A stretch of 64,000 bases of DNA from CAG-390 sp003523225 (GTDB lineage: Bacteria > Bacillota > Clostridia > Oscillospirales > CAG-272), in assembly GCA_902461815.1 (NCBI GenBank), contig CABPZE010000004.1:81603-145602 (forward strand), given 5' to 3'. Numbering within the stretch: position 1 is the first letter of the stretch; the number at the start of each line of letters is the position of its first letter. The position numbers and the translations under genes were made by a program. Below the pieces are notes generated by a model. It saw nothing but the letters and a program-made list of their open reading frames with translations. It did no database searches and was not told the DNA's origin. Positions 18,767 to 26,781 of this stretch are shown one piece after another.

Positions 18767-19774
18767 TTATGCCGTCATTCCGAATGCTTCGTCGAACAAA
18801 GCCTTGATCTCACGGTTACATCTTTCACGGTCAACGAGATATGAAACTCCATGTCCGGCACCCGGAACGGTAATAAGCTGTTTGGGGGCTGTGCAGGCGG
18901 CGTAGTTTTCAAGCGTATTGCGCGGAGAAACAAAATTGTCCGACTCGCCGTGTACGAAAAGCACCGGAACGGTTATCTTTTTTACTGCTTCTGTGGTGGA
19001 GAATTCGTCAAAGGAAAATCCTATTTTGCGTTTGCAAAGCCGGTCGGCAATGTTCATCAGCGGAAAATAGGGCAGATGATAGCTTGAATGAAGTACATCT
19101 GTGAAGATGGCGCGCGGGCTGACATACCCGCAGTCGGCGGTGATACAGGCGATCGTTTTTGGCATATCCGGTTCGGCGGCGGCAAGCAACGCCGTGGTAC
19201 AGCCCATTGAAATTCCCGAAAGCACGAACGGCACGCCGGGAAAGCGTTCCTCAGCCCAGAGGCACCAGTCTACGGTATCGTAACGCTCAAGCGCGCCGAA
19301 GCATATCCAGTCACCTTCGCTCCTTCCGTGTGCGCGCTGGTAGGGAAGCAGCAAAGTAAACCCCATCGAGTGGTACAGCTTTGCCACACCGGAGTAATCG
19401 AATTCGGGGCTGCTGCGGTAGCCGTGTATCATGATCGCAAGCTTTCGCGGATTACCGTCCGGAAGAAGATCCTTATCGTCCGCAGGGATAAGCCTTGCCC
19501 TCAGCGTAAGACCGTCGCGTGAGGTTATGCAGACCTCCTCCTGCGGAGCTGTCCTCATCCATTCGATCCCTTCCTTTATCATGGGCAGGCTTTCGGCGAG
19601 CGGACCGGTCTCCATGCGTTCAAGATTCAGCCGCAGGTCTTTGTCCGGATCTGCCGCGCGGGTGAAGTTTGCCCTCAGCAGCAGTCTTGCCAATATATAC
19701 GCAAGCAAGATGCATATTGTCGCCGCTGCGGCAAGGCATACGAGAACAATAAGTGCAATTTTCATGTCAGACAT
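18767..19774 (-). CDS. Membrane-anchored alpha/beta hydrolase
   Basis: The 335-residue protein has an N-terminal membrane helix (about 8-33), then an alpha/beta hydrolase domain. The oxyanion-region HGYRSS, the nucleophile elbow G-I-S189-M-G, a likely acid in VHGESDNFV and a late histidine in GAGHG form a complete triad. It resembles YqkD-like serine hydrolases; the substrate is unknown. GGAG lies 5 bases before the chosen ATG. The gene diverges from the phosphoesterase gene. Confidence 0.85.
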   Translation of the reverse strand: MSDMKIALIVLVCLAAAATICILLAYILARLLLRANFTRAADPDKDLRLNLERMETGPLAESLPMIKEGIEWMRTAPQEEVCITSRDGLTLRARLIPADDKDLLPDGNPRKLAIMIHGYRSSPEFDYSGVAKLYHSMGFTLLLPYQRAHGRSEGDWICFGALERYDTVDWCLWAEERFPGVPFVLSGISMGCTTALLAAAEPDMPKTIACITADCGYVSPRAIFTDVLHSSYHLPYFPLMNIADRLCKRKIGFSFDEFSTTEAVKKITVPVLFVHGESDNFVSPRNTLENYAACTAPKQLITVPGAGHGVSYLVDRERCNREIKALFDEAFGMTA

Positions 19775-19844
19775 TAAACTCCATAATATTTATATGTATA
19801 TTTTACCACTGAATCAGGTGATTGTCAATCCTGCATATGTGGTA

Positions 19845-19873
19845 TTGACACCGCGAAAGATTTATGGTATACT
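19845..19873 (+). promoter_or_regulatory. Sigma-A promoter of the phosphoesterase gene
   Basis: TTGACA (19845-19850), a 17-base spacer and TATACT (19868-19873) lie about 30 bases before the start codon. Confidence 0.85.
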
Positions 19874-19903
19874 TTGCTTAGTAAAACAGAACAGGAGATC
19901 GCC

Positions 19904-21034
19904 ATGTTACAGAAGCCAGAGATATTTGCCGCACTGCCCACCGTATATGCGGTAGGTTCAGATTATGTTATCATCGTCCCGGTAAACGAGCCGTGTCTTA
20001 TGTGGGTCGGAGTCGGGAATGAGGAATATTATGACGATTCAAACGGAATACTCCGCTCCTCGCGCCTGACGCATAAAATGACCGTTCCCATGGAACAGCT
20101 TGACCGTGAGCGCAGGTACACCGTCCGCTGGCGCAGGATGATAGAGCGCAAGCCCTACCGCTCGGTGGTAGGGGAGATTGAAGAATATGAATCGGCTTTC
20201 CGCCCCATTGCTCCTCAGAGTGAGAAGATAAATATTTACCACATTGCGGACGCTCACAACCGTGTGGAAGCTCCGGTGAGCGCCGGAAAGTACTTTGAAC
20301 GCATAGGTGAGCCGCTGGATCTTCTTATCCTTAACGGGGATATTCCGAATCACAGCGGGGATATTGCATATTTTGAGGCGATACATAAAATTGCCGCAGG
20401 TATCACCGGAGGGGAAATTCCGGTGGTGTTCTCACGCGGAAACCATGATACGCGCGGCGTGTGCGCAGAGCTTATCGCAGATTATACTCCCACGACCGAA
20501 AGCGGGCTTTCATACTATACATTCCGTCTGGGACCCGTATGGGGAGTGGTGCTCGACTGTGCTGAGGACAAACCGGACGACCACGAGGAGTACGGTCACA
20601 CTATCTGCTGTGCCGATTTCCGCCGCCGTGAGACGCGCTGGCTTGAGTCGCTGTGCGGAGCTGACGAGCCGGAATATTCCGACGGGGAGATAAAATACAA
20701 GCTTGTGGTCGTTCACAATCCCTTTACCGAGAAGCGTAAGCCGCCGTTTGATATTGAGGAGGAGACGTTCTCGCACTGGGCGGAGCTGCTTCGCGACAAG
20801 GTAAAGCCGCACCTTATGATATGCGGACATATACACAGATGCTATGTGTCATATCCGGGCGGGGATCGCGACGCCTTCGGGCAGCCGTGTCCGATAATTA
20901 CCGCCTCACGTGTGGAGAAGGGTAATGACGGGCTTTTCGTCGGCGGAGCAATAACGCTTGACGGGAACTCGGCGGAGGTGAGATTCACAGACGCCGACGG
21001 AAATGTTATCGGCGAGGAGACAGTGAAGCTGTAA
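19904..21034 (+). CDS. Calcineurin-like metallophosphoesterase
   Basis: The 376-residue protein has an N-terminal beta-rich domain of about 100 residues, probably of fibronectin type. A metallophosphoesterase domain follows with metal motifs HIADAH, LNGDIPNH, SRGNHDTRG, VVVHNPF and GHIHRCY. There is no signal peptide, so it should act in the cytoplasm. The start at 19904 is fixed by CAGGAG upstream and the strong promoter. The substrate is unknown. It is monocistronic and convergent with the following minus-strand gene. Confidence 0.85.
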   Translation: MLQKPEIFAALPTVYAVGSDYVIIVPVNEPCLMWVGVGNEEYYDDSNGILRSSRLTHKMTVPMEQLDRERRYTVRWRRMIERKPYRSVVGEIEEYESAFRPIAPQSEKINIYHIADAHNRVEAPVSAGKYFERIGEPLDLLILNGDIPNHSGDIAYFEAIHKIAAGITGGEIPVVFSRGNHDTRGVCAELIADYTPTTESGLSYYTFRLGPVWGVVLDCAEDKPDDHEEYGHTICCADFRRRETRWLESLCGADEPEYSDGEIKYKLVVVHNPFTEKRKPPFDIEEETFSHWAELLRDKVKPHLMICGHIHRCYVSYPGGDRDAFGQPCPIITASRVEKGNDGLFVGGAITLDGNSAEVRFTDADGNVIGEETVKL

Positions 21035-21044
21035 AACCCCCCGA

Positions 21045-21764
21045 TCAGAAGAAAAATATCCCGCCGCAGTCGTAAAGACGGCGCTCTGAAAGAAGCACCG
21101 TTTCAGAGCCGCAGCTGCGGATAAAGGAAAGTATCCTTTCGCCATCCGGGTGAGTTGAGGGATCTCCGCAGAGCCAGACTTCGCCTCGACTGGCGCAGAA
21201 ACCGGATGCACCGCCGATAAAGCCGTATCGGTAACCGGGAAGGTCAATGCTGCCGGGCTGAATGTCAAGCACATTCAGCCCCGCCGAAACGGCGGCTTTC
21301 GCTATTCCGCTGTCGGCAGTGATAAGCGCGTTTTTGCCGACCTGCGCCGCAGAACAGGCGGCGTATCCCTGCTTTACGGCTATCGGATAAAGCCCCGACT
21401 GCTTGGAGGCTTCAAAAAGCTCCGGAGCTGTTTGCGGGTTGACTATGAAAAAATCACCTATGCGCTTGGCGCACAGACATACATCAGCGGGGTATTCGTC
21501 TCCTGCGTCGGCGGAAATAAAGCAAAGCGAAAGCCCGGATCGCTCACAGATGAGGTCGATCACCTTTGCGGCGCCGGGGACGCAGGAATAATAGTCAGAC
21601 CATGTGTAAAGCCTGCCGTCAAGCGGGTGAATAAGCAGGTCGGCGTGCGCCGCCACCGGAAAGGGCAGTGCAGGATACGGCGGCAGTAAGAGCGGTTCAG
21701 TGCCACGCTTCCGCGCCGCGTCGATTATTTCGCCGGGTGCTCCGGCGCCGATCACAAAGAGCAT
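21045..21764 (-). CDS. DUF6873-like protein (possible guanidino-modifying-enzyme fold)
   Basis: The 239-residue protein starts LFVIGAGAPGEI and contains conserved-looking segments KQGYAACSAAQVGKNALITADSGIAKA and GFIGGASGF. In arginine-deiminase-like folds such segments would form the repeated units. I match it to DUF6873 from memory, so the family call is moderate. The start at 21764 has an ideal AGGAGG 6 bases upstream; a longer ORF to 21803 would begin inside the hairpin at 21786. No catalytic assignment is possible. Confidence 0.6.
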   Translation of the reverse strand: MLFVIGAGAPGEIIDAARKRGTEPLLLPPYPALPFPVAAHADLLIHPLDGRLYTWSDYYSCVPGAAKVIDLICERSGLSLCFISADAGDEYPADVCLCAKRIGDFFIVNPQTAPELFEASKQSGLYPIAVKQGYAACSAAQVGKNALITADSGIAKAAVSAGLNVLDIQPGSIDLPGYRYGFIGGASGFCASRGEVWLCGDPSTHPDGERILSFIRSCGSETVLLSERRLYDCGGIFFF

Positions 21765-21785
21765 ATGCCGCCTCCTAAAACACGA

Positions 21786-21821
21786 AAATGGGCTGTTGCG
21801 CATTGGCGCAACAGCCCATTT
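21786..21821. repeat. Perfect 16-bp inverted repeat
   Basis: AAATGGGCTGTTGCGC and its exact complement are separated by a 4-base loop. On the minus strand the sequence after the stem is TTTTCGTGTTTT, so it could be a terminator for transcripts from rpmB. It stands 22 bases before the DUF6873-like start, so it could also control that gene. Confidence 0.6.
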
Positions 21822-21930
21822 GTTCCCGGCGGCATAGCGCCGCGCGGGCGTTAAGTTATGCCAATACGGTATTGATAAATCGTTAAATCGTTTTTATAAA
21901 AACAGCAGAAAGTATCCTGATATCAAAATC

Positions 21931-21966
21931 GGGAGGCTGTTGCTTAAAGCGACAGCTCCCCCGAAC
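21931..21966 (-). terminator. Probable rpmB terminator
   Basis: GGGAGGCTGTTGC (21931-21943) pairs with GCGACAGCTCCC (21949-21960), allowing one bulge. On the minus strand it is followed by GATTTTGAT. It lies directly after the rpmB stop. Confidence 0.5.
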
Positions 21967-21975
21967 AGAACTGCA

Positions 21976-22164
21976 TCAGGCGTTGTCAACCTTTTTCATA
22001 GTACGCAGACAACGTGCGCACATGCTGACAGTTTTGACTGTGCCGTTTTCGGAAACCTTTACCTTGCGGATATTGGGCTTCCATGCTCTGTTAGTCCTGC
22101 GGTGTGAGTGAGAAACTGAGTTTCCGAATACAACTCCCTTGCCGCAAACGCTGCATTTTGCCAT
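21976..22164 (-). CDS. rpmB: 50S ribosomal protein L28
   Basis: The 62-residue protein begins MAKCSVCGKGVVFGNSVSHS, which is the L28 signature, and retains both zinc-binding cysteine pairs (CSVC and CARC). It is therefore the C+ zinc-containing form. ATG 22164 is preceded by GAGGAGG; the 16-residue upstream extension is untranslated leader. It is a single-gene unit with its own promoter. Confidence 0.97.
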   Translation of the reverse strand: MAKCSVCGKGVVFGNSVSHSHRRTNRAWKPNIRKVKVSENGTVKTVSMCARCLRTMKKVDNA

Positions 22165-22217
22165 TCCTGACACCTCCTCTGTATACGGTGATAAATAATT
22201 CACATATAACATCCGCT

Positions 22218-22246
22218 ATTATAGCATAATCCGAAAGAAATTGCAA
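22218..22246 (-). promoter_or_regulatory. Sigma-A promoter of rpmB
   Basis: On the minus strand TTGCAA and TATAAT are 17 bases apart (plus-strand positions 22241-22246 and 22218-22223). Confidence 0.8.
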
Positions 22247-22292
22247 GAGTTTTTTGCTTTTTTATTTGAAAAACTCAACTTTAAGCGAAAAA

Positions 22293-23060
22293 TTATACCG
22301 AAACGGTCTTTTTTCTTTTGAAAACAAGGAAAGCTCCGACTACCGTCGCAAGAAGTGCAAGCGCGCATACCGACGCTATTACGGCTGTCGTGATGATTTC
22401 GGAGTCGTTCACGTTACCGGATGCTCCGCCGTATATATCCGCGTTTGCCGCCTCAGGACTTCCGAAGCACTGAGTAAGAAGGTCTGCCGCGTCCGCGATG
22501 GCGTAGGAAATGCCGTTTTCGAGTCCCGTAAGATCCGGTCGGCTGCCGAAGGGGATAACGTATCTGCCGTCGGAATTTTCAAAGTAAATAAACGACGTGT
22601 GATATTCGGGTACGTCTATGCAGTATGCACCGGCATATGCGGGAGCGGCGGAAAGGAAATTCCCGATATCGGATGCGGTCATATTGACCTCCGTTTCCGT
22701 GCTCTTACCGAGAACATTCCATTTTCCGTTCGTCATTCCGACCTTGGCAAGAGCGCCGTCATCCGATACGAGGTACCAGAATACACCGGTGTCGGAGCCG
22801 GATACGTCTGCGCTTTGAGTCTCGCCCGAAGCAAGGGAAAGAAATTCGCCGGGTGTCATGGAACGGACTTTGTACGCGCCGTCAAAATCGGCATCGGCAA
22901 TAAGACTGCTTTCCTCTATGTCGGACATTACGCCTGCAAGCTCACTGCCGCTTTGAACGTCCGAAAGGCTGTGATATAATTCGTTTGGTGCAGCCGAGAT
23001 TCCCAATGCAAGCGTGAATGCAAGAAGCGTTGCGCATAAAATAACCGTAATGCTTTTCAT
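22293..23060 (-). CDS. Secreted protein with C-terminal membrane anchor, unknown function
   Basis: The 255-residue product has a signal peptide (1-23), an extracellular domain of about 190 residues without a family I recognise, and a C-terminal membrane helix (about 222-245). The helix is followed by a basic tail (KRKK). This plan is typical of Gram-positive surface proteins held by a stop-transfer helix. GGGGGAAAT lies before the ATG. It is probably transcribed from the promoter at 23284-23312. Confidence 0.75.
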   Translation of the reverse strand: MKSITVILCATLLAFTLALGISAAPNELYHSLSDVQSGSELAGVMSDIEESSLIADADFDGAYKVRSMTPGEFLSLASGETQSADVSGSDTGVFWYLVSDDGALAKVGMTNGKWNVLGKSTETEVNMTASDIGNFLSAAPAYAGAYCIDVPEYHTSFIYFENSDGRYVIPFGSRPDLTGLENGISYAIADAADLLTQCFGSPEAANADIYGGASGNVNDSEIITTAVIASVCALALLATVVGAFLVFKRKKTVSV

Positions 23061-23078
23061 AAGATTTATTTCCCCCTT

Positions 23079-23283
23079 TTAATCATTTTTTCCACCGACA
23101 CGTACTGAAGCGGTGTATGAATATCCATTGTAGCTTCCATCGCATAATGCAGAATAAAGGCAGATGTGAGATGTTCCATCCCATGGATCGATATAATATA
23201 CATATAAACTGGTTCCGCTTGAGTCGTCTCTCAGTTCTGTAACGTATTTGTTTCTTGCGAGTGATACTTTCTCACTACTATTA
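23079..23283 (-). other. Leader or remnant ORF between promoter and secreted-protein gene
   Basis: An open frame here reads NKYVTELRDDSSGTSLYVYY and ends VRVGGKND, which looks protein-like (aromatic-rich beta strands). Its only upstream start is a TTG that is itself part of a perfect promoter -35 box, and no in-frame ATG follows the expected transcription start. It is either a decayed secreted-protein gene that has lost its signal peptide or chance. Confidence 0.3.
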
Positions 23284-23312
23284 ATTATATTGGAAAAATT
23301 TTTGCTTGTCAA
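23284..23312 (-). promoter_or_regulatory. Perfect consensus sigma-A promoter
   Basis: On the minus strand TTGACA, 17 bases and TATAAT (plus positions 23307-23312 and 23284-23289). It would give the secreted-protein gene a leader of about 215 bases. Confidence 0.85.
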
Positions 23313-23401
23313 TACATACCGAATATGTTTTGAGAAAAAATATAAAAATAGCAGATTAAAGTTTTAAGCTACTTTATTTTAAGAAATATGGGCGGATGGG
23401 A

Positions 23402-24817
23402 TCAGATGTATTTGTTTTTGGGTCCGGCAGAGGCAAAGGCAAAAACGGTTATTGCGGAGCCGGAGCGGCAAAGTCCGAAGTGAGCTGCGGCGACATAAGG
23501 CTCGCAGTCGCGCACATATGCGTCAAGTCCCAAAATCAGCGGAATTGCCGAGCTGTCCTCTGTGGCGAGACTTCCGCAGACGGCGTAGCGAATAGCTTCT
23601 GTGGGTGCGCCGCACTCAACGAGGGGGCACGCCGCCGTTTCGAATGCCACGCGTATCGCACTTACCGGGTCAGGACCTGCGGCGCGCGCCGCTGAGATCA
23701 AAAGCTGTGCTTCCGGGAAAAAGGCAATTTTCCCGCACTCGGTACGGTGTGCGTCAGAGCAGGGATTCCCGATAATATTGGCATCTGCGCTTCCCGGAAT
23801 CGGAGCGGATATTGCCGTCATTGACGCGTCGCGGTAAAATCTGAGCCGCCAAAGCAGGTCGGAAGGCAGATTGACCATTGTTTCAAGAGTGCGGCTTTCG
23901 CTGTTGGCGGAAGAAATAAGGAAGCCGTCGCCGAATACATCCCCAAAGGGAAATGCGCGTATGCCGGAGCCTTCAAAAATCTTGCCCGCACGGTCAAAGG
24001 CTTCCGGGCGTATTGCCGCAAGCACAGTTCCGCCGAAAGCATGGCAGAACGCCTCGGCGTGATCAGGTGCGCCGGGCAACATTGGAGTGTTCAGCCTTCC
24101 GCCGCGGCAGATTGCGGCAATGTCAAAAATAAGTCCGTATCCCGATTCGGGATAAAGCACCGGCTGGATGGCGGACATTGCAAGAGAGGCGGCGACATGG
24201 GATATGCGCGCCGCAAAGACATCGGGAGCGCAGTCATCAGCAGGTGCAAGAAGTATCAACAGGTCTCCTTCACGTGCGGAAAAGCGCGCGGAAAGTCTTT
24301 TGCGTGACACAGCGATCCGAAAGCTGCCAGAGGCGGCAATGGCGCATGGCGAGGCACACATCGGTACTGTGGGCGACTGCTCCGAGGAAATACTGACGGT
24401 AAAGTCGGAGTGGCGGACGCCTGCGGCAGTGTAGGCAAGGTGAACAAGCGGCACGGGACGGAGCGAGGTCGCTGCCGCACCTGAGCGTATCTGTTCCTCA
24501 ATGCATCGCCCGGTAAGATCCCCGAAAAGTGTCAGAAGAGCCGGATCATCCGAGCGCACTTCTTTCACCCTCAGGGCTGAGGGCATTTTTTTGGAAGCGC
24601 ATATATACTCCGAGATAAAATACAGCTCGTCTGCGGTTGGGTCTCGCCTGAGCATACGAAGTATGCCGCACGCCGCGACAAATTCGTCCGGTGTGACGGC
24701 AAGCCTCAGATCTGCGCGTACAGCTTCAAGATATTCGCGGCTGGCTGTCCCGAAGCCGCTTACCGCTCCGCGGCGGCGTGGACTTGCAATATTGTATGTC
24801 TGATCGGTATCGTTCAT
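23402..24817 (-). CDS. Uncharacterised protein, possibly AIR-synthase-like
   Basis: The 471-residue protein follows mtaB on the same strand with a 22-base gap. An N-terminal segment (about residues 38-75, with TPDEFVAACGILRMLRRDPTADEL) and the C-terminal half (FDIAAICRGGRLNTPMLPGAPDHAEAF and onward) faintly recall the PurL/PurM (AIR synthase) group. I see no intact nucleotide or substrate motif. It has neither signal peptide nor membrane helix. Treat the resemblance as a weak hint only. Confidence 0.5.
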   Translation of the reverse strand: MNDTDQTYNIASPRRRGAVSGFGTASREYLEAVRADLRLAVTPDEFVAACGILRMLRRDPTADELYFISEYICASKKMPSALRVKEVRSDDPALLTLFGDLTGRCIEEQIRSGAAATSLRPVPLVHLAYTAAGVRHSDFTVSISSEQSPTVPMCASPCAIAASGSFRIAVSRKRLSARFSAREGDLLILLAPADDCAPDVFAARISHVAASLAMSAIQPVLYPESGYGLIFDIAAICRGGRLNTPMLPGAPDHAEAFCHAFGGTVLAAIRPEAFDRAGKIFEGSGIRAFPFGDVFGDGFLISSANSESRTLETMVNLPSDLLWRLRFYRDASMTAISAPIPGSADANIIGNPCSDAHRTECGKIAFFPEAQLLISAARAAGPDPVSAIRVAFETAACPLVECGAPTEAIRYAVCGSLATEDSSAIPLILGLDAYVRDCEPYVAAAHFGLCRSGSAITVFAFASAGPKNKYI

Positions 24818-24839
24818 TTTCTTACCTTTACATCATATA

Positions 24840-26192
24840 TCAGTTCACGGCAAGAGTGCCGAGGCAGAGCGAACCATATTCAAAGGAATTATCCTCGGCT
24901 ATGCCGCAGAGCTTTACGGGAAGCATCCTTCCGTGCAGATTTTCCGAGGATGGAACGTGCACCTCAATGAATGAATCGGTGTGTCCCGAGGAAATGCTTC
25001 CGTCAAAGGTTTCAAACAGCACACGTGTCAGCGGGGAATCGGCTATCGTTTCGCGGAGTATGTCTTTCCTTATTTCCTGCTGAAGCTCCGAAAGCACAGC
25101 GGCGCGGCGGTGCTTTTCGTTTTCCGGTATCTGCCCCGGCATTGACGCCGCCGGAGTTCCCTTGCGCTGTGAATACGGGAAAATATGAGCCGCAAGAAAG
25201 CGAGCGTTTTTCATAAAGTCAAGAGTCTCGGAAAAATCCGCTTCTGTTTCTCCCGGAAAGCCGACGATAACGTCGCAGGTGAACTGCACACCGGGAATTG
25301 CCGCCCGCAGGTCGTCAAGCACTCGCATTGCGCGCTCCGCGTTGTATTTGCGGCGCATTGCGGCAAGCGTGCGCGAGCATCCGCTTTGAAGCGAAATATG
25401 AAAATGCGGCGCAAGCGAGGAAAGCCCGGAGATCTTCTTAATAAATTCCGCGCGGAGCAGGGACGGCTCAAGAGAACCGAGCCTTATCCTTACATCGCCT
25501 CCCGAAGCCTCGGGAAGCGCGTCAATGTCGCAAAGCAGTCCTTCGAGCGTGGTGTTTTCAAGGTCTTTGCCATACGAGGCGACCTCAATTCCGGTTATAA
25601 CTATCTCCCGTGTCCCTCCGCGCACAAGGGAAGCGACCTCAGAGAGCACCTCAACCGCCGGCTTTGATCGTACCGGTCCGCGTGCGTCCGGAATAATGCA
25701 GTAGGAACAGCGGTTTTCGCAGCCGTCCTCGATCTTAACGTAAACACGTGTGCGCGAGAAGGAGGAGATATTCATCGGCTCAAAGGTACTGCCGTCAAGC
25801 GGAGCGACATCTTTTGACGGTCGTGTGTTTCTGCCTTCCGCCACAAGGCGGTCAAGCTCGTCAACCGCGGCGAGCTTGCGCGAATTGCCGACGACGGCAT
25901 CAACTCCGGCAATGGCGGCTACCTCGTCTGCCGACGTCTGCGCAAGGCATCCGGTGACGATTATGAACGCGTCGGGGGAGCGGCTGCGCAGCCTTCGTAT
26001 CATCTGCCGCGACTTGCGCGCAGCCTCTGCGGTTACGGTACAGGTATTGATAATGTACGCTCCGCATGGCTCATCGGGAGAAATCACGGTGTATCCGCGC
26101 CGTGACAGCTCCTCTGCCGCCGCTTCGCTTTCGTATTGGTTTACTTTACAGCCGAGCGTGAGAATGCCGACTGTGGGTTTTATATCATTCAT
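24840..26192 (-). CDS. mtaB: tRNA t6A37 methylthiotransferase MtaB
   Basis: MtaB is a radical-SAM enzyme that converts t6A37 to ms2t6A37 in ANN-decoding tRNAs. The N-terminal UPF0004 domain has cysteines C15, C51 and C82 that hold the auxiliary 4Fe-4S cluster. The radical-SAM motif is C158-xxx-C162-xx-C165. GYTVISPDEPCGAYIINTCTV and GCLAQT are typical of the family. The 450-residue length is normal, and a TRAM-like tail is present. MiaB is the alternative; spacing and the C-terminal region favour MtaB. Confidence 0.88.
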   Translation of the reverse strand: MNDIKPTVGILTLGCKVNQYESEAAAEELSRRGYTVISPDEPCGAYIINTCTVTAEAARKSRQMIRRLRSRSPDAFIIVTGCLAQTSADEVAAIAGVDAVVGNSRKLAAVDELDRLVAEGRNTRPSKDVAPLDGSTFEPMNISSFSRTRVYVKIEDGCENRCSYCIIPDARGPVRSKPAVEVLSEVASLVRGGTREIVITGIEVASYGKDLENTTLEGLLCDIDALPEASGGDVRIRLGSLEPSLLRAEFIKKISGLSSLAPHFHISLQSGCSRTLAAMRRKYNAERAMRVLDDLRAAIPGVQFTCDVIVGFPGETEADFSETLDFMKNARFLAAHIFPYSQRKGTPAASMPGQIPENEKHRRAAVLSELQQEIRKDILRETIADSPLTRVLFETFDGSISSGHTDSFIEVHVPSSENLHGRMLPVKLCGIAEDNSFEYGSLCLGTLAVN

Positions 26193-26226
26193 AAAGTTAC
26201 CTTCAAGTGGAGTTTTTGATTATTAT

Positions 26227-26255
26227 ATTGTAGCATAAAAAATGCGGATTGTAAA
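26227..26255 (-). promoter_or_regulatory. Promoter of mtaB
   Basis: On the minus strand TTTACA and TACAAT are 17 bases apart, about 35 bases before the start codon. Confidence 0.65.
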
Positions 26256-26377
26256 GAAATTACCGTAAGAGAGGCAGCTTGCAGCGTAAAAATCAATATT
26301 CTTTCGCAAAAATGCATATCAGCGCCCGGAAAAAACAGAAAATATGCTCTGCGGTGCGAAAAAAATTTCAAAAAGTA

Positions 26378-26406
26378 TTGCAAAATCCGTTCCGATATGA
26401 TATAAT
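26378..26406 (+). promoter_or_regulatory. Promoter of rpmE
   Basis: TTGCAA (26378-26383) and TATAAT (26401-26406) with a 17-base spacer, about 50 bases before rpmE. Confidence 0.8.
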
Positions 26407-26458
26407 ATAGCGTAATTGCGATAACAGGCAGCATTTTATACGAAGCGAGGTGTTAAAA

Positions 26459-26674
26459 GTGAAAGAGGGTATCCATCCTAAATACGAGGAAGTCACCATC
26501 CGGTGCGCTTGCGGTGAGACCGTTCGCACCCGTTCGACCAACCCTAAGGGCGGAGAAATCAAGGTTGAAATTTGCTCAAAGTGCCATCCTTTCTTTACCG
26601 GTAAGCAGAAATTCGTTGACGCCGGCGGCAGAGTTGATAAATTCAAAAAGAGACTCGAGGCAAGCAGCAAATAA
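26459..26674 (+). CDS. rpmE: 50S ribosomal protein L31 (zinc form)
   Basis: The 71-residue protein reads MKEGIHPKYEEVTIRCACGE and CSKCHPFFTGKQKFVD, the classical L31 sequence with the zinc-binding CxC...CxxC pattern. I chose GTG 26459, which gives the universal MKEGIHP start and has GCGAGG upstream; the GTG at 26450 would add three residues. Promoter and terminator flank it as a single-gene unit. Confidence 0.96.
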   Translation: MKEGIHPKYEEVTIRCACGETVRTRSTNPKGGEIKVEICSKCHPFFTGKQKFVDAGGRVDKFKKRLEASSK

Positions 26675-26688
26675 GCTTTGTAACGAAT

Positions 26689-26740
26689 GCGGGGACAAGT
26701 TGTGCGCAGAGATGTGGCGGCTTGTCCCTGCTTTCTTTTC
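26689..26740 (+). terminator. Terminator of rpmE
   Basis: GCGGGGACAAG (26689-26699) pairs with CTTGTCCCTGC (26721-26731), followed by TTTCTTTTC. Confidence 0.8.
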
Positions 26741-26781
26741 CTTCTCCTTTAGGAATTTCACATAAGAAAGGAAACAAAGCA

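Noticed and set aside
22254..22979. Plus-strand 241-codon frame
   Set aside because: It is the antisense shadow of the secreted-protein gene; no ribosome site and an atypical composition rich in Arg and Cys.
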